Assembly: GCA_051648485.1 (NCBI GenBank) | Contig: JBOFFH010000030.1 | Coordinates: forward strand, 1-41,484 | Length of the DNA: 41,484 nucleotides | Direction of reading: 5' to 3' | DNA from: JAGNZR01 sp051648485 | GTDB lineage: Bacteria > Fusobacteriota > Fusobacteriia > Fusobacteriales > Fusobacteriaceae | Shown: positions 33,587 to 41,484 of the stretch, one piece after another | Layout: each line of letters opens with the position of its first letter | Position numbering within the stretch: position 1 is the stretch's first letter | Program-made: the position numbers and the translations under genes | Notes under the pieces: generated by a model | Database searches by the model: none | Seen by the model: only the letters and a program-made list of their open reading frames with translations | Told to the model about the DNA's origin: nothing

Positions 33587-34872
33587 TCTTTTACTCCTTT
33601 TAAATCTTTTTCCATATTTTTTATTTGTGATTTTATTTCTACATTTATTTTTAACTGAGATATATATTTTCTTAAAAAAATATATATCCATACTGTATAT
33701 AGTGCATAAGAATCAAATTGTATGTACAAATACAACATAACTAAATATGTACCAAAATATTTTTTAGAAAACAAAGTGCACAAAATTAAAATGAACATTA
33801 TTAATCCGTATTCTGAAATTAATTTTATAGGCATTGAAAACAATGTTTTTGTTTTGCTATTTTTTAATCCATTTACTTCATAAAAATATTTGTTTTTGTA
33901 TTCTTTTTTAGCTTCATCGTACCCTTCTCCTAAATATATATATAAATTACCCATACCAGTTCCAAAACTTAAAGCTTCTATATTTTTTTTATATCCTTTT
34001 ATACTTGCATTTATTCTAAAATATCTAGAAGCTAAAGAAGCATCATAATATATTCCTGCATCTATAATCTTTGATATTCTAGGATTAATTCCATTTATTA
34101 TATTTTTATTTATATAATCTTTTTTTGAAATAAGACCTACAGCAATTCCTGTACAAAAAATTACAATTATAATTTTTTGAGTGATCTCTTTTTTTCTTAA
34201 TAAATAAAATAAAATTACTATAATCGAAATTATAAATGTATCTAAAACCATTCTTCCACTAGATGATATTAAATTTGCTATAATGACATAAGAAAAAAAT
34301 AATATTTTCACTTTTTTAGATATTTTTATATTATTTTTATATAAAAACATAAAAATAATCAATAACAATCCGAAAAGGTGAATCGAAATAAAAGAAGGTT
34401 CTGTAAAAGTAAATTGAACTCTGGGATAATAAGATCTTTTAGATAATTTTTCCATAATTTTAATCAAAAAAGATATATTCAGGTTATAAATTATATATTG
34501 AAAAATTCCTATTCCAAGACTAACTGCATAGCCTAAATATACTGTTTTAATATCTCTAAAAAAATTTACTTTTTTTATTACATACCTTATATATAGTGCA
34601 TAATAAAAAAACAATCCTAAAGTTAACGTCATAATATTGTCAAAAACATTTTTAATTACAACTCCAAAAAAATTATAATTTATTAAACTCAAAATTATAA
34701 AAGCTCCATAAATTAAAAGTATTTTTTCAGAATCTTTTATACACCTTTCAATATATTCAAAATTATATATTACATAAAAAAAGAATAATACAGGAGCTAT
34801 CGCTCCCCATCCAGCACTAGGAGCAAAGAAAAAATTTTCAAAGGGTATTAGAAATAACCCTAGCTTAAACAT
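33583..34872 (-). CDS. wzy: O-antigen polymerase-like membrane protein (Wzy)
   Basis: A 429-aa polytopic protein with roughly 10-12 hydrophobic segments and low similarity motifs, as usual for Wzy. It has a large periplasmic-type loop (about residues 255-345: RISKIIDAGIYYDASLASRY, GTGMGNLYIYLGEG) and the segment RVQFTFTEPSFISIHLFG, which resembles the EPSxxxH-like spot in several O-antigen polymerases. It should join repeat units in the periplasm. It overlaps the upstream transferase by 8 bp and the downstream transferase by 4 bp (ATGA). It is the only polymerase candidate in the locus, although three flippases are present. O-antigen ligase is the alternative. Confidence 0.75.
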   Translation of the reverse strand: MFKLGLFLIPFENFFFAPSAGWGAIAPVLFFFYVIYNFEYIERCIKDSEKILLIYGAFIILSLINYNFFGVVIKNVFDNIMTLTLGLFFYYALYIRYVIKKVNFFRDIKTVYLGYAVSLGIGIFQYIIYNLNISFLIKIMEKLSKRSYYPRVQFTFTEPSFISIHLFGLLLIIFMFLYKNNIKISKKVKILFFSYVIIANLISSSGRMVLDTFIISIIVILFYLLRKKEITQKIIIVIFCTGIAVGLISKKDYINKNIINGINPRISKIIDAGIYYDASLASRYFRINASIKGYKKNIEALSFGTGMGNLYIYLGEGYDEAKKEYKNKYFYEVNGLKNSKTKTLFSMPIKLISEYGLIMFILILCTLFSKKYFGTYLVMLYLYIQFDSYALYTVWIYIFLRKYISQLKINVEIKSQIKNMEKDLKGVKE

Positions 34873-36106
34873 TTTTTATCATTCTTTTATTTATTTTTTC
34901 TATTAATTTTTCCATAACAGTTTCATAAATATAATTTTCTAATACATATTTTCTAGCTCTGCTTCCCATTATTTCATTTTCAACTTTAGTTTTTTCTATA
35001 GCTAAAATAGTGTCTGAAAATTTTTCATATTCATTTTCAGACAATACATACCCCAATTTCTCTTTTTTTATTACTTCATATAAATTAGATTTTTTATTTG
35101 CCAGTACAAGTACTGGTTTTTCAACAGACATTATTCCTAAAAGTTTAGACGGCATAAAACTATCCTTAGCATCGTGTTTTTGAGGTATAAAATGTAAATC
35201 TCCTAAATTGAGAAAATCATTTAATCTTTCTTTGGGTTGTAGAGGTAGCATAATCACATTTTTTAAGTTCAATAACTCTTTAACCATATACTCTTTTTTA
35301 TTTCCATCTCCCGCTATTACAAATTTTATATTTTCATGATTCTGTAATTTCTTTATAGCTTGAATTGTAATTTCCCAATCTTGCTTTCCGCCAATATTAC
35401 CTGAATACATAACTACAAAATCTTCATCTTTTATTTTCAGCTCTTTTCTGTATTCACTTTTTTCTATTTTGTATAGCTTAGATATATCTGACCAGTTGGG
35501 TAAAAAATATCTGTTTTCAAAATTCACACCTTTATTCGCTAATATTTTTACCATTCCATCACTAATAGAACTAACTATATCAAATTTTGAAAACAGATTT
35601 TTCTCTATCCAGTGGAGAGGATACTTTACTAATGGTATTTTTCCTATCCACTTTAAAGTCTCTAATCCAGCATCAATTTCAAAATCCTGAACATGTGCCC
35701 ATATTATTTTTGATTTATTATTCTTTTTTAAATTTATTGCAAGTTTTAGAAGAAAAATATTTGGAAGAATAACTTGTACCAAGTCATATTCTCCATCTTC
35801 TGCTATTTTTATGGCTTTTTTATAGAAATCCCAATAGTGATAGAGTCTTTTGAAAGCATCAACTTTTTTGGGAGTATACTGCTTTACTCTAAAGATTTTA
35901 ACACCATTTTTTTCCTCATGTATTACACCATTTTTTTCTCTGTAGTCATCTCTTATCTTCCATTCAGGATAGTAAGGATAGCCTGTTATCACTACTACTT
36001 GAAACTCTTTGGCTAAATATTCACACATTTCTGTGGAATATAATCCAATAGCAGATTCTTCAGGATAGTAATTTAATCCCACAAGAAGTATTTTATTTTT
36101 TTCCAT
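34865..36106 (-). CDS. family 4 glycosyltransferase, WcaI/WbuB-like
   Basis: A 413-aa GT-B enzyme with the WcaI/WbuB-type start: ILLVGLNYYPEESAIGLYST, VVVITGYPYYPEWKI and VKIFRVKQYTPKK. The donor domain has VVMYSGNIGGKQDWEITIQA and DLHFIPQKHDAKDSFMPSKL, where this subfamily has KxxxxxPSKxxxxM instead of the plain E-x7-E. WcaI and WbuB transfer L-fucose or N-acetyl-L-fucosamine, which would agree with the GDP-fucose genes downstream; this is inference. ATG at 36106 immediately follows the WbaP-like gene (its stop and a GGGGG RBS), so it is probably the second gene of the transcript and may add the second sugar. Confidence 0.88.
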   Translation of the reverse strand: MEKNKILLVGLNYYPEESAIGLYSTEMCEYLAKEFQVVVITGYPYYPEWKIRDDYREKNGVIHEEKNGVKIFRVKQYTPKKVDAFKRLYHYWDFYKKAIKIAEDGEYDLVQVILPNIFLLKLAINLKKNNKSKIIWAHVQDFEIDAGLETLKWIGKIPLVKYPLHWIEKNLFSKFDIVSSISDGMVKILANKGVNFENRYFLPNWSDISKLYKIEKSEYRKELKIKDEDFVVMYSGNIGGKQDWEITIQAIKKLQNHENIKFVIAGDGNKKEYMVKELLNLKNVIMLPLQPKERLNDFLNLGDLHFIPQKHDAKDSFMPSKLLGIMSVEKPVLVLANKKSNLYEVIKKEKLGYVLSENEYEKFSDTILAIEKTKVENEIMGSRARKYVLENYIYETVMEKLIEKINKRMIKNV

Positions 36107-37459
36107 CTAATAAGCCCCCTTCTTGATAAATACATCTTTGATGGTTTCTATCATTATTATTACATCGAGCCACACACTCCAGTTTCTGTAGTAATACTGA
36201 TCCATCTCCAATCTTGCTTCGAAGTCTGTATCACTACGTCCATGAGTTTGCCACATTCCTGTAATTCCAGGTTTAACTTGAATTATTTTATCAAAATATT
36301 CTCCCATATCAGGCTTTTCTTCAAAAAGATAAGGTCTTGGTCCTACAAAACTCATCTCTCCTTTAATTATATTAAAAAACTGTGGAAACTCATCAAGGCT
36401 ACTATGTCTTAAAAATTCTCCTATTTTTGTTACTCTCGGATCATTTTTAAGTTTTTTATTTAACTTATACTCTTCTCTGATAGTAGGATCACTCTCTATC
36501 AAATCTTTTAATATTTTTTCTGCTCCGTGTACCATTGAACGATACTTGTATATTTTTATAGGTTTTCCATTCAATCCTATTCTTATTTGAGAATAAAATA
36601 TTCCACCTTTTCTATCTTCTTTTGAAGTTTTAAACCATACCAATATTGATAAAGGTATTAGCAAAAGCATTCCCATTGTTCCTATGAACATATCCAATGC
36701 TCTCTTCATTAATAAACTTTTCCAATAACCGTGATTATCTTCTGCTGAAATAAGAAGTACACCATCATAATCATGAATTTTTGGAGCTAAAGTATACATT
36801 CTATTAATTCTAGGAATAAATTTAATTTTCTTTACCTTTCCTTCTATCTGCTTAACTATTTCACCCATTTGTATGTATGTAAGATCTGGTAATGCTATTA
36901 TGACTTCGTCTATGCCATTCAAATCAAAATTATTGTAGTTACCTATTATTTCATTTTCCGAAATCATTTTTTCTTCTTTCATTACTTCATTTGCATCTAA
37001 AAAACCTAAAAATTTGCATGCAGCAAATTTATTTTTTTGAACTATATTTTTCATTTTTAAAGCATTTTCACCTGTTCCAATTATTACCATTTTAGTTTGT
37101 ATGATTTTAAATAACTGCCTTCTCATAATTATTGTTAATACAAAACTTAGTACAGTTGTAAAAATTCCTAAAATATAGTATCTCCATAAATTAGTAGGGG
37201 TATCAATTGTTATTCCTACCAAGGTTATCACCACTAAGTATTTCCACAGTGATCTTGTTTGTTTATCTAATTCTTCCCAAATTAGATATGATTCAAAGTA
37301 GTATACGCCTTCTTTAAAATAGAAAAATATATATATTAAAAAAGAAAGTTCACCAATTTCTTTTTCAACTCCTAAAACCATCATACATGCTTTAATTATA
37401 ATATATTGTAGCAAAACTAAAAACATTCCAGAATAATACCTATTGTTATGACATTTCAT
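36107..37459 (-). CDS. undecaprenyl-phosphate sugar-1-phosphate transferase (WbaP/WcaJ family)
   Basis: A 450-aa polyprenol phosphate hexose-1-phosphate transferase that starts the lipid-linked repeat. It has four to five N-terminal membrane helices (about 10-110), a CoA-binding/Rossmann-like soluble domain (about 120-225, VIIGTGENALKMK), and the C-terminal bacterial sugar transferase domain: KRALDMFIGTMGMLLLIPLS, YKYRSMVHGAEKIL, SLDEFPQFFNIIKGEMSFVG, then PGITGMWQTHGRSD. The PDPR-like KNDPRVTKIGEFLRHSSLDE matches the family. It is the first gene of the locus, with AAGGAGGG upstream. Whether it transfers galactose, glucose or a deoxyamino sugar phosphate cannot be told. Confidence 0.93.
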   Translation of the reverse strand: MKCHNNRYYSGMFLVLLQYIIIKACMMVLGVEKEIGELSFLIYIFFYFKEGVYYFESYLIWEELDKQTRSLWKYLVVITLVGITIDTPTNLWRYYILGIFTTVLSFVLTIIMRRQLFKIIQTKMVIIGTGENALKMKNIVQKNKFAACKFLGFLDANEVMKEEKMISENEIIGNYNNFDLNGIDEVIIALPDLTYIQMGEIVKQIEGKVKKIKFIPRINRMYTLAPKIHDYDGVLLISAEDNHGYWKSLLMKRALDMFIGTMGMLLLIPLSILVWFKTSKEDRKGGIFYSQIRIGLNGKPIKIYKYRSMVHGAEKILKDLIESDPTIREEYKLNKKLKNDPRVTKIGEFLRHSSLDEFPQFFNIIKGEMSFVGPRPYLFEEKPDMGEYFDKIIQVKPGITGMWQTHGRSDTDFEARLEMDQYYYRNWSVWLDVIIMIETIKDVFIKKGAY

Positions 37460-37560
37460 TATTGCTTTATTCCCTCCTTGAATTAATAAAATTTCTTGAT
37501 AACAGTTTATACAACAAACATTAATAGAATCCTATTTTTTTATTTTCATTAAATCTATAA

Positions 37561-37598
37561 AAAAAAACCTCCTTCAATAACCAAGGAGGTTTTTTTTT
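37561..37598 (-). terminator. intrinsic terminator after the alcohol dehydrogenase
   Basis: Perfect 14-bp stem (37561-37574 with 37583-37596; core AACCTCCTT/AAGGAGGTT), 8-nt loop CAATAACC, U-tract on the minus strand. It insulates the polysaccharide locus from the dehydrogenase upstream. The rest of the gap 37460-37560 holds only a weak TATAAA (minus strand) and no convincing -35. Confidence 0.9.
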
Positions 37599-38769
37599 AT
37601 ATTTTACAAAGTTTGTAAATTTCAATAATATCGTTACTATCCAATTTTACAAATTGACCAATGTTTCCTTTTTCAACAGCTTTTTTTGCCATTTCTTCAA
37701 ATCTGTTATCTATATCTTTTAATTTAGCATCTTCTAAAGTTATAGGCATTCCTATACTTTTAAAAAAATGCTCCATACGATTGATTCCTTCCATTATCAT
37801 CAGTTCTGGATTTTCTAAGTTGTACTCTACATCCCAAATTCTATTTGCGAACTGCATAAATCTGTTAAGATCAGTTCTATAAACAAATTTCATCCAAGCT
37901 GGGAAAACGATTGCAAGCCCTGCTCCATGAGTTAAGTCATAAAGTGCACTAAGTTCATGCTCTATCTTATGAGAGGCCCAATCTGCTTTACGTCCAGTGT
38001 CTAAAATACCATTGTGAGCTAATGTCGAAGCCCACATAAGTTCTGCACGTGAATCATAATCTTCTGGATTAGCTAAAGCTCTCGGAACATTTAAAATTAT
38101 TGTTCTAATAATTCCTTCACACATACGATCTGTTAAGTCTACATTTTTTTCATTTGTGAAATAACGCTCGAAAACGTGAGCAATCATGTCGACAGCTCCT
38201 GCCGCTGTTTGGTAAGATGGTACAGTATATGTAAGCTCAGGGTTTAAAACAGCAAACTGAGGTCTCATAATAGATCCTCCGAACGATCTTTTATACCAAC
38301 CCTTTTCATTAGTTATTACTGAACCATTACTACTCTCGCTTCCTGCTGCTGGTATAGTCAGAATAACTCCCGTAGGTAAAGCTTCTTCTGGAACAATTCC
38401 TTTATCAAATAAATCCCAAACATCACCTTTATATTTTGTTCCTGCGGCAATAGCTTTAGCTGAATCAATAACACTTCCACCACCCACTGCTAAAATAAAT
38501 TCTATTTTGTTTTCTTGACAAATTTTTATTCCTTCACGAACTAATCCAAGTCTTGGATTAGGCATAACTCCACCTAATGAAAAAACTTGTACCCCTTCTT
38601 TTTCTAAACCTAAAACTACTTTGTCATACAGTCCAGATTTTTTTATACTTCCACCACCAAAGTGAACTAAAATTTTCTTTCCATATTTAGCAGCTTCTTC
38701 TATTCCAAGATATTCAGTTTCTTTTCCAAAAATTATTTCAGTTTTATTTTGAAATCTAAAATCTAACAT
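37597..38769 (-). CDS. iron-containing alcohol dehydrogenase (YqhD/BdhA-like)
   Basis: A 390-aa group III alcohol dehydrogenase. The N-terminal Rossmann-like half has VHFGGGSIKKSGLYDKV and the nucleotide site AVGGGSVIDSAKAIAAG (about 92-108). Metal ligands are recognisable as Asp-x3-His in AVDMIAHVFERYF (about 195-207) and two further His in HKIEHELSALYDLTHGAGLA, with the ten-residue spacing seen in YqhD and butanol dehydrogenases. It is an NAD(P)H-dependent aldehyde/alcohol enzyme, probably redox-balancing in fermentation; substrate is not specific by sequence. ATG at 38769 has GGGAGGAA. It diverges from the gene at 38903 with a palindrome between them. Confidence 0.93.
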   Translation of the reverse strand: MLDFRFQNKTEIIFGKETEYLGIEEAAKYGKKILVHFGGGSIKKSGLYDKVVLGLEKEGVQVFSLGGVMPNPRLGLVREGIKICQENKIEFILAVGGGSVIDSAKAIAAGTKYKGDVWDLFDKGIVPEEALPTGVILTIPAAGSESSNGSVITNEKGWYKRSFGGSIMRPQFAVLNPELTYTVPSYQTAAGAVDMIAHVFERYFTNEKNVDLTDRMCEGIIRTIILNVPRALANPEDYDSRAELMWASTLAHNGILDTGRKADWASHKIEHELSALYDLTHGAGLAIVFPAWMKFVYRTDLNRFMQFANRIWDVEYNLENPELMIMEGINRMEHFFKSIGMPITLEDAKLKDIDNRFEEMAKKAVEKGNIGQFVKLDSNDIIEIYKLCKI

Positions 38770-38804
38770 ATTTCCTCCCGTAATTTGTATTTAACCTTAC
38801 TCAT

Positions 38805-38864
38805 ACTATAACACAATATTTTTTAAGATTCCATATGGAAAAAATTTTTTTTTAAGAGTATAAT
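38805..38864. promoter_or_regulatory. divergent promoters around a perfect 12-bp palindrome
   Basis: TATAGT (38810-38805, minus) and TATAAT (38859-38864, plus) are the -10 boxes for the dehydrogenase and the secreted protein. The palindrome TTCCATATGGAA (38829-38840) overlaps the expected -35 positions of both (TGGAAT at 38833-38828 minus, TGGAAA at 38836-38841 plus). A protein bound there would affect both genes. Confidence 0.55.
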
Positions 38865-38902
38865 ATGAGAAATAGTTAACTAAATATAACTTGGGAGAAT
38901 AA

Positions 38903-40327
38903 ATGAAAAAAAATAACCTTATTATGACTTTTTTATTCCTTACTTTAATAACTTATGGTGAGAATAATTCTAAGTTCAATATCAAAACAAATATAAAAAA
39001 AACAGCTGTAGAAAACTTTGTTGAAAAATCTGTTCCCAAAACTTTTAGCGGAGACGAAAATATTTCTTTAGATCATGGTAGTAGTAACAATCTTTTAAAA
39101 ATAGGACTTTCATTTTTAGGAAGTATTAAACCAAAATATAGTCCAAATGTAATTTTAAATTATACTCTCAATAGAGAAAAGATACTTTTCACTTTGAACA
39201 ATTCGAACCTGAATAGTCAAACCAACTTTAGTGGAAGCATCGTTGGAAATTTAGATGGTAGTAGTCAAAAGTTCACAAGTGATTTTAAAGGTAAGCTAGG
39301 TGTAAGTTCATTAGTAGATTTGAGTGAAAACTGGGAGCTCAGTACTAAAACTTCTCCAGTTTTGAGTTTAGAAAAAGTTGTTTTACCTGTAAATGTTAGT
39401 ATTTCTGGTTTTAAAATAAATGAAAATATTAGTTTGAAAAGTCAAGTCAGCAATAAAATAAATCCTATTCTATACAAAGCAGCAGCGGATATAGATAACA
39501 AGATTAAAGAAATAAAGTTGAAAGCCATAGTCGATAACTACTGGAAAGGATTAAGTACCCCTATTCTTTTAGATTCAAAATCTGATGTTTGGTTACTTTT
39601 AAGACCTAAAACAGCTTATCGTGGAACTCTTTCTTCTGACGAGAACAACATCTCTTTAAGCAGTGGATTTCAAGGAGATATCACTATTTTTGTAGGGAAA
39701 CCAGATTCAGTAATTGACTTAGGAGCCCTTCCTAAACTAAAATCTACATCTCAAGATCTTTCTAAATTTAATTTAAATGTTCCTGCTATAATAAAATATG
39801 AAAAATTAGAAGCTCTTATTGATAAAAATTTTAGTAATAAAACTTTTAATATTTACGAAGGTATTAATTTCAAAACAAAAACAACAACTTTACAAAAGGA
39901 TAATACACTTTTAAAAATCAAAACTAATTTTTCTCTTAATTTGTTTACTATTTTCAATTTAAATGGAACTCTTTTGGCTAAAGCAACTCCTGAAATACTT
40001 GAAAATAAAGTTCTTCAAGCAAAAGATTTTTCTTTCACAATAGAAAGTGATAGCTTTTTATTGAAACTTTTAGATAAATTTTTTCATAATAAGATTCAAA
40101 AAATTGTAGAGAAAGAATATTTAACTTTAGATTTTCAAAATGATTTAATAGGTGCTAAAAAACTTCTTGAGGAAAATATTTCTAAATTTAGAATAAAAGA
40201 AAATATTTATATAGAAAACACTATAGATGAGCTAAAAATAACTAATGTTGAAATAAAAGAAAAAGAAATTATAATTTATACTAATATTGTTGGAAATTCT
40301 AACTTACAAGTTAATTCTTTGGATTAA
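38903..40327 (+). CDS. secreted DUF4403-like protein
   Basis: A 474-aa protein with an N-terminal signal peptide (about 1-19, LIMTFLFLTLITYG). The mature part is long, beta-rich and repetitive in pattern, with the segment YWKGLSTPILLDSKSDVWLL (around residue 213) and LLRPKTAYRG following, which I recall as the DUF4403 style (W-x-x-L-x-x-P-I ... WL-x-x-P). DUF4403 proteins are periplasmic or outer-membrane associated and are thought to resemble lipid-binding TULIP-type folds; function is unproven. There is no lipobox Cys after the signal, so it is probably soluble periplasmic. ATG at 38903 follows TTGGGAGA. Confidence 0.7.
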   Translation: MKKNNLIMTFLFLTLITYGENNSKFNIKTNIKKTAVENFVEKSVPKTFSGDENISLDHGSSNNLLKIGLSFLGSIKPKYSPNVILNYTLNREKILFTLNNSNLNSQTNFSGSIVGNLDGSSQKFTSDFKGKLGVSSLVDLSENWELSTKTSPVLSLEKVVLPVNVSISGFKINENISLKSQVSNKINPILYKAAADIDNKIKEIKLKAIVDNYWKGLSTPILLDSKSDVWLLLRPKTAYRGTLSSDENNISLSSGFQGDITIFVGKPDSVIDLGALPKLKSTSQDLSKFNLNVPAIIKYEKLEALIDKNFSNKTFNIYEGINFKTKTTTLQKDNTLLKIKTNFSLNLFTIFNLNGTLLAKATPEILENKVLQAKDFSFTIESDSFLLKLLDKFFHNKIQKIVEKEYLTLDFQNDLIGAKKLLEENISKFRIKENIYIENTIDELKITNVEIKEKEIIIYTNIVGNSNLQVNSLD

Positions 40328-40366
40328 TAATCAATTCAATTTTATCTCTGCTCGAAGTGATGAAAG

Positions 40367-40377
40367 TATGATATAAT
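40367..40377 (+). promoter_or_regulatory. extended -10 promoter of the methyltransferase gene
   Basis: TATGATATAAT, an extended -10 with no good -35, 38 bp before the ATG at 40415. The same 11-mer is found at 4053-4063 and 41401-41411. An inverted repeat ATTGT-TAT-ACAAT follows in the early transcript (40376-40388). Confidence 0.65.
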
Positions 40378-40414
40378 TGTTATACAATATGAATACAATT
40401 TCGAGGAGTGATAT

Positions 40415-41329
40415 ATGTTTATTTATACAATAGTTAACCCAGGTAGTGAAAAATTCTTAAAAGAGGAAATTGCTCTTAAATACCCTAATTTAAGCTTTGC
40501 ATACTCAAGACCAGGATATCTTACTTTTAAAGATAACAGTGGAAATTTTGATTCTAACAGCAGATTAAATTTAGTTTTTGCTAGAAGTTATGGAAGATCT
40601 TTGGGCAGATTTAACCTTGAAACTATTGAAGAGGCGATTGAAAAATATCCTCATTATATAGTTCATAGATTTTCTTTAGTTACAAAAGAATTTTCAGGAG
40701 AAATAGCTCAAATAGGAGATACAGTTTTAGATGTTATAGAAGTAAGAGATGGTGAAATATGGTTAGGAGCAAGAACAATAGAAAAGTTTTGTTGGAAATA
40801 TCCTGGAGCCAATCCACATGTTTCGCTTCCAAAAGAGTCTCCTTCAAGAGCTTATTTGAAAATTATGGAAGCTCTTGAATGGGTAAATTATGATTTTAAA
40901 GCTGATGAAAATGCTCTGGATTTAGGTTCTGCACCAGGTGGTTCAAGCTATGCGCTTATTGAAAAAGGATTTAGAGTTTGGGGAGTGGACAATGCTATTA
41001 TGAGTGATATTCTTATGGACGATCCTATGTTTACACATCTTAAAGATCCTATGCAAAGAATTCATGACGATGTTCTTCCTAGACCGTGTGATGTTTTAAT
41101 TTCAGATGTGAACGTTCTTCCATCTCTTAATATGGGACAAATAAAAAAATTCACTGCTATGAGACCAAGCATTCACACTGTTTTCTACACTTTAGAAATT
41201 GGAGAAAAAATTAGTGTGGAAGAAATTTTAGAGCATATCCAAACTTTTAAGTATTTTGGTTTTAAAGAAGTTAGAGCAACTCAACTTCCAAGCCACAAAT
41301 CTGAAGTTTTAATTTACGGTAAAAAGTAA
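40415..41329 (+). CDS. RlmM/FtsJ-like RNA methyltransferase with an altered catalytic tetrad
   Basis: A 304-aa protein with a THUMP-like N-terminus (FIYTIVNPGSEKFLKEEIAL) and an FtsJ-type Rossmann domain from about residue 150. It aligns well with E. coli RlmM, which 2'-O-methylates C2498 of 23S rRNA: SPSRAYLKIMEAL, LDLGSAPGGSSYALIEKG (SAM motif I), WGVDNAIMSDILMD, then ISDVNVLPSL. The FtsJ-family tetrad K-D-K-E appears as Lys149, Asp231, Glu261 (in YTLEIG, where RlmM has NLKL) and Glu297, so the third member is Glu instead of Lys. It may have changed activity or be a non-catalytic relative. RBS CGAGGAG fits the ATG at 40415. Confidence 0.85.
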   Translation: MFIYTIVNPGSEKFLKEEIALKYPNLSFAYSRPGYLTFKDNSGNFDSNSRLNLVFARSYGRSLGRFNLETIEEAIEKYPHYIVHRFSLVTKEFSGEIAQIGDTVLDVIEVRDGEIWLGARTIEKFCWKYPGANPHVSLPKESPSRAYLKIMEALEWVNYDFKADENALDLGSAPGGSSYALIEKGFRVWGVDNAIMSDILMDDPMFTHLKDPMQRIHDDVLPRPCDVLISDVNVLPSLNMGQIKKFTAMRPSIHTVFYTLEIGEKISVEEILEHIQTFKYFGFKEVRATQLPSHKSEVLIYGKK

Positions 41330-41354
41330 TAAAAGTAGTATCAAAATTCATACC

Positions 41355-41393
41355 AAAAAGAGGATTTTCATTTAATAATGAGTCCTCTTTTTT
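41355..41393 (+). terminator. intrinsic terminator after the methyltransferase
   Basis: 10-bp stem AAAAAGAGGA/TCCTCTTTTT (41355-41364 with 41383-41392), with an inner CATT/AATG helix and T-tract. Confidence 0.9.
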
Positions 41394-41400
41394 AGCTTAT

Positions 41401-41411
41401 TATGATATAAT
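41401..41411 (+). promoter_or_regulatory. extended -10 promoter of the gene at the window edge
   Basis: TATGATATAAT (TATAAT at 41406-41411) directly after the terminator, 65 bp before the GTG start at 41476. No good -35 box is visible. Confidence 0.55.
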
Positions 41412-41475
41412 TAAAACAATAGAAAATTGAACTTAATACATAAAAAAATCAATATGAATTGAGGGAGCTGATATT

Positions 41476-41484
41476 GTGATAGAT
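41476..41484 (+). CDS. start of a gene running off the window
   Basis: GTG-ATA-GAT follows GAGGGAG at suitable spacing and lies downstream of an extended -10 promoter, so a coding sequence probably begins here. Only three codons are visible, so nothing can be said about the product. Confidence 0.4.

Noticed and set aside
13756..37459. CRISPR array, IS element or transposase within the polysaccharide locus
   Set aside because: No regularly spaced repeats, terminal inverted repeats or transposase-like reading frames were seen; the genes are tightly packed.
37460..37560. Main promoter of the polysaccharide locus
   Set aside because: Only a lone TATAAA on the minus strand without a -35 or TGn extension; not strong enough to annotate as a promoter.

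Overview
The window is very AT-rich, densely coded DNA from a Gram-negative, probably anaerobic bacterium. An asrABC anaerobic sulfite reductase operon, a signal-peptide beta-barrel protein, a fused Wzz/BY-kinase Wzc, Firmicute-like RBSs (AGGAGG) and strongly A/T-biased codons together suggest Fusobacteriota (Fusobacterium/Cetobacterium type). This placement is inference from gene content and base composition, not a database match.

Layout. 1-2561: the first 12 codons of a YwbE-like gene, a small outer-membrane beta-barrel protein, a tyrosine recombinase and an RsuA-type pseudouridine synthase, all on the minus strand. 2605-4649: a class II photolyase and an unknown gene fire divergently from one nearly perfect 26-bp palindrome that holds two back-to-back extended -10 promoters. 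4770-6528: a small charged unknown protein and a two-domain PPK2 polyphosphate:AMP phosphotransferase. 6629-8333: a queuosine-salvage unit. A strong promoter is followed by a preQ1-I riboswitch with a terminator platform, then a radical SAM protein that is a good candidate for the queuine lyase QueL, then a YhhQ-type queuosine-precursor transporter. 8338-8778: a VanZ-like protein. 8896-13707: asrABC diverges from a second siroheme/[4Fe-4S] reductase, with promoters of 17-bp spacing on both sides and repeated TTCAAC-type motifs between them.

13756-37459 is one large minus-strand surface-polysaccharide locus of 21 clear genes, closed by terminators at both ends. In transcription order: WbaP-like initiating transferase, WbuB-like GT4, Wzy-like polymerase, GT4, gmd, fcl, GT4, GT2, an SDR epimerase with a CxxH/CxxC insert, flippase, rfbA, manC, manA, Wzc-type tyrosine autokinase, two GT4, TagD-like cytidylyltransferase, LicD, GT2, flippase, a 30-codon ORF, flippase. 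manA-manC-gmd-fcl would make GDP-L-fucose from fructose-6-phosphate through mannose-1-phosphate (no phosphomannomutase is visible here). rfbA plus the epimerase point to a dTDP-sugar whose other enzymes must lie elsewhere. The cytidylyltransferase plus LicD predict a phospho-substituent such as phosphocholine or glycerol phosphate. Three flippases with one polymerase suggest a composite of two or more glycan modules.

37597-41484: an iron-dependent alcohol dehydrogenase diverges from a secreted DUF4403-like protein around a perfect 12-bp palindrome; then comes an RlmM/FtsJ-like methyltransferase whose third catalytic-tetrad residue is Glu instead of Lys, a terminator, and the first codons of another gene.

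The most informative new observation is the preQ1 riboswitch / radical SAM / YhhQ unit, where RNA regulation, enzyme and transporter all point to salvage of queuine or preQ1. No intergenic stretch exceeds 300 bases. No tRNA, rRNA, IS element or CRISPR array was found.
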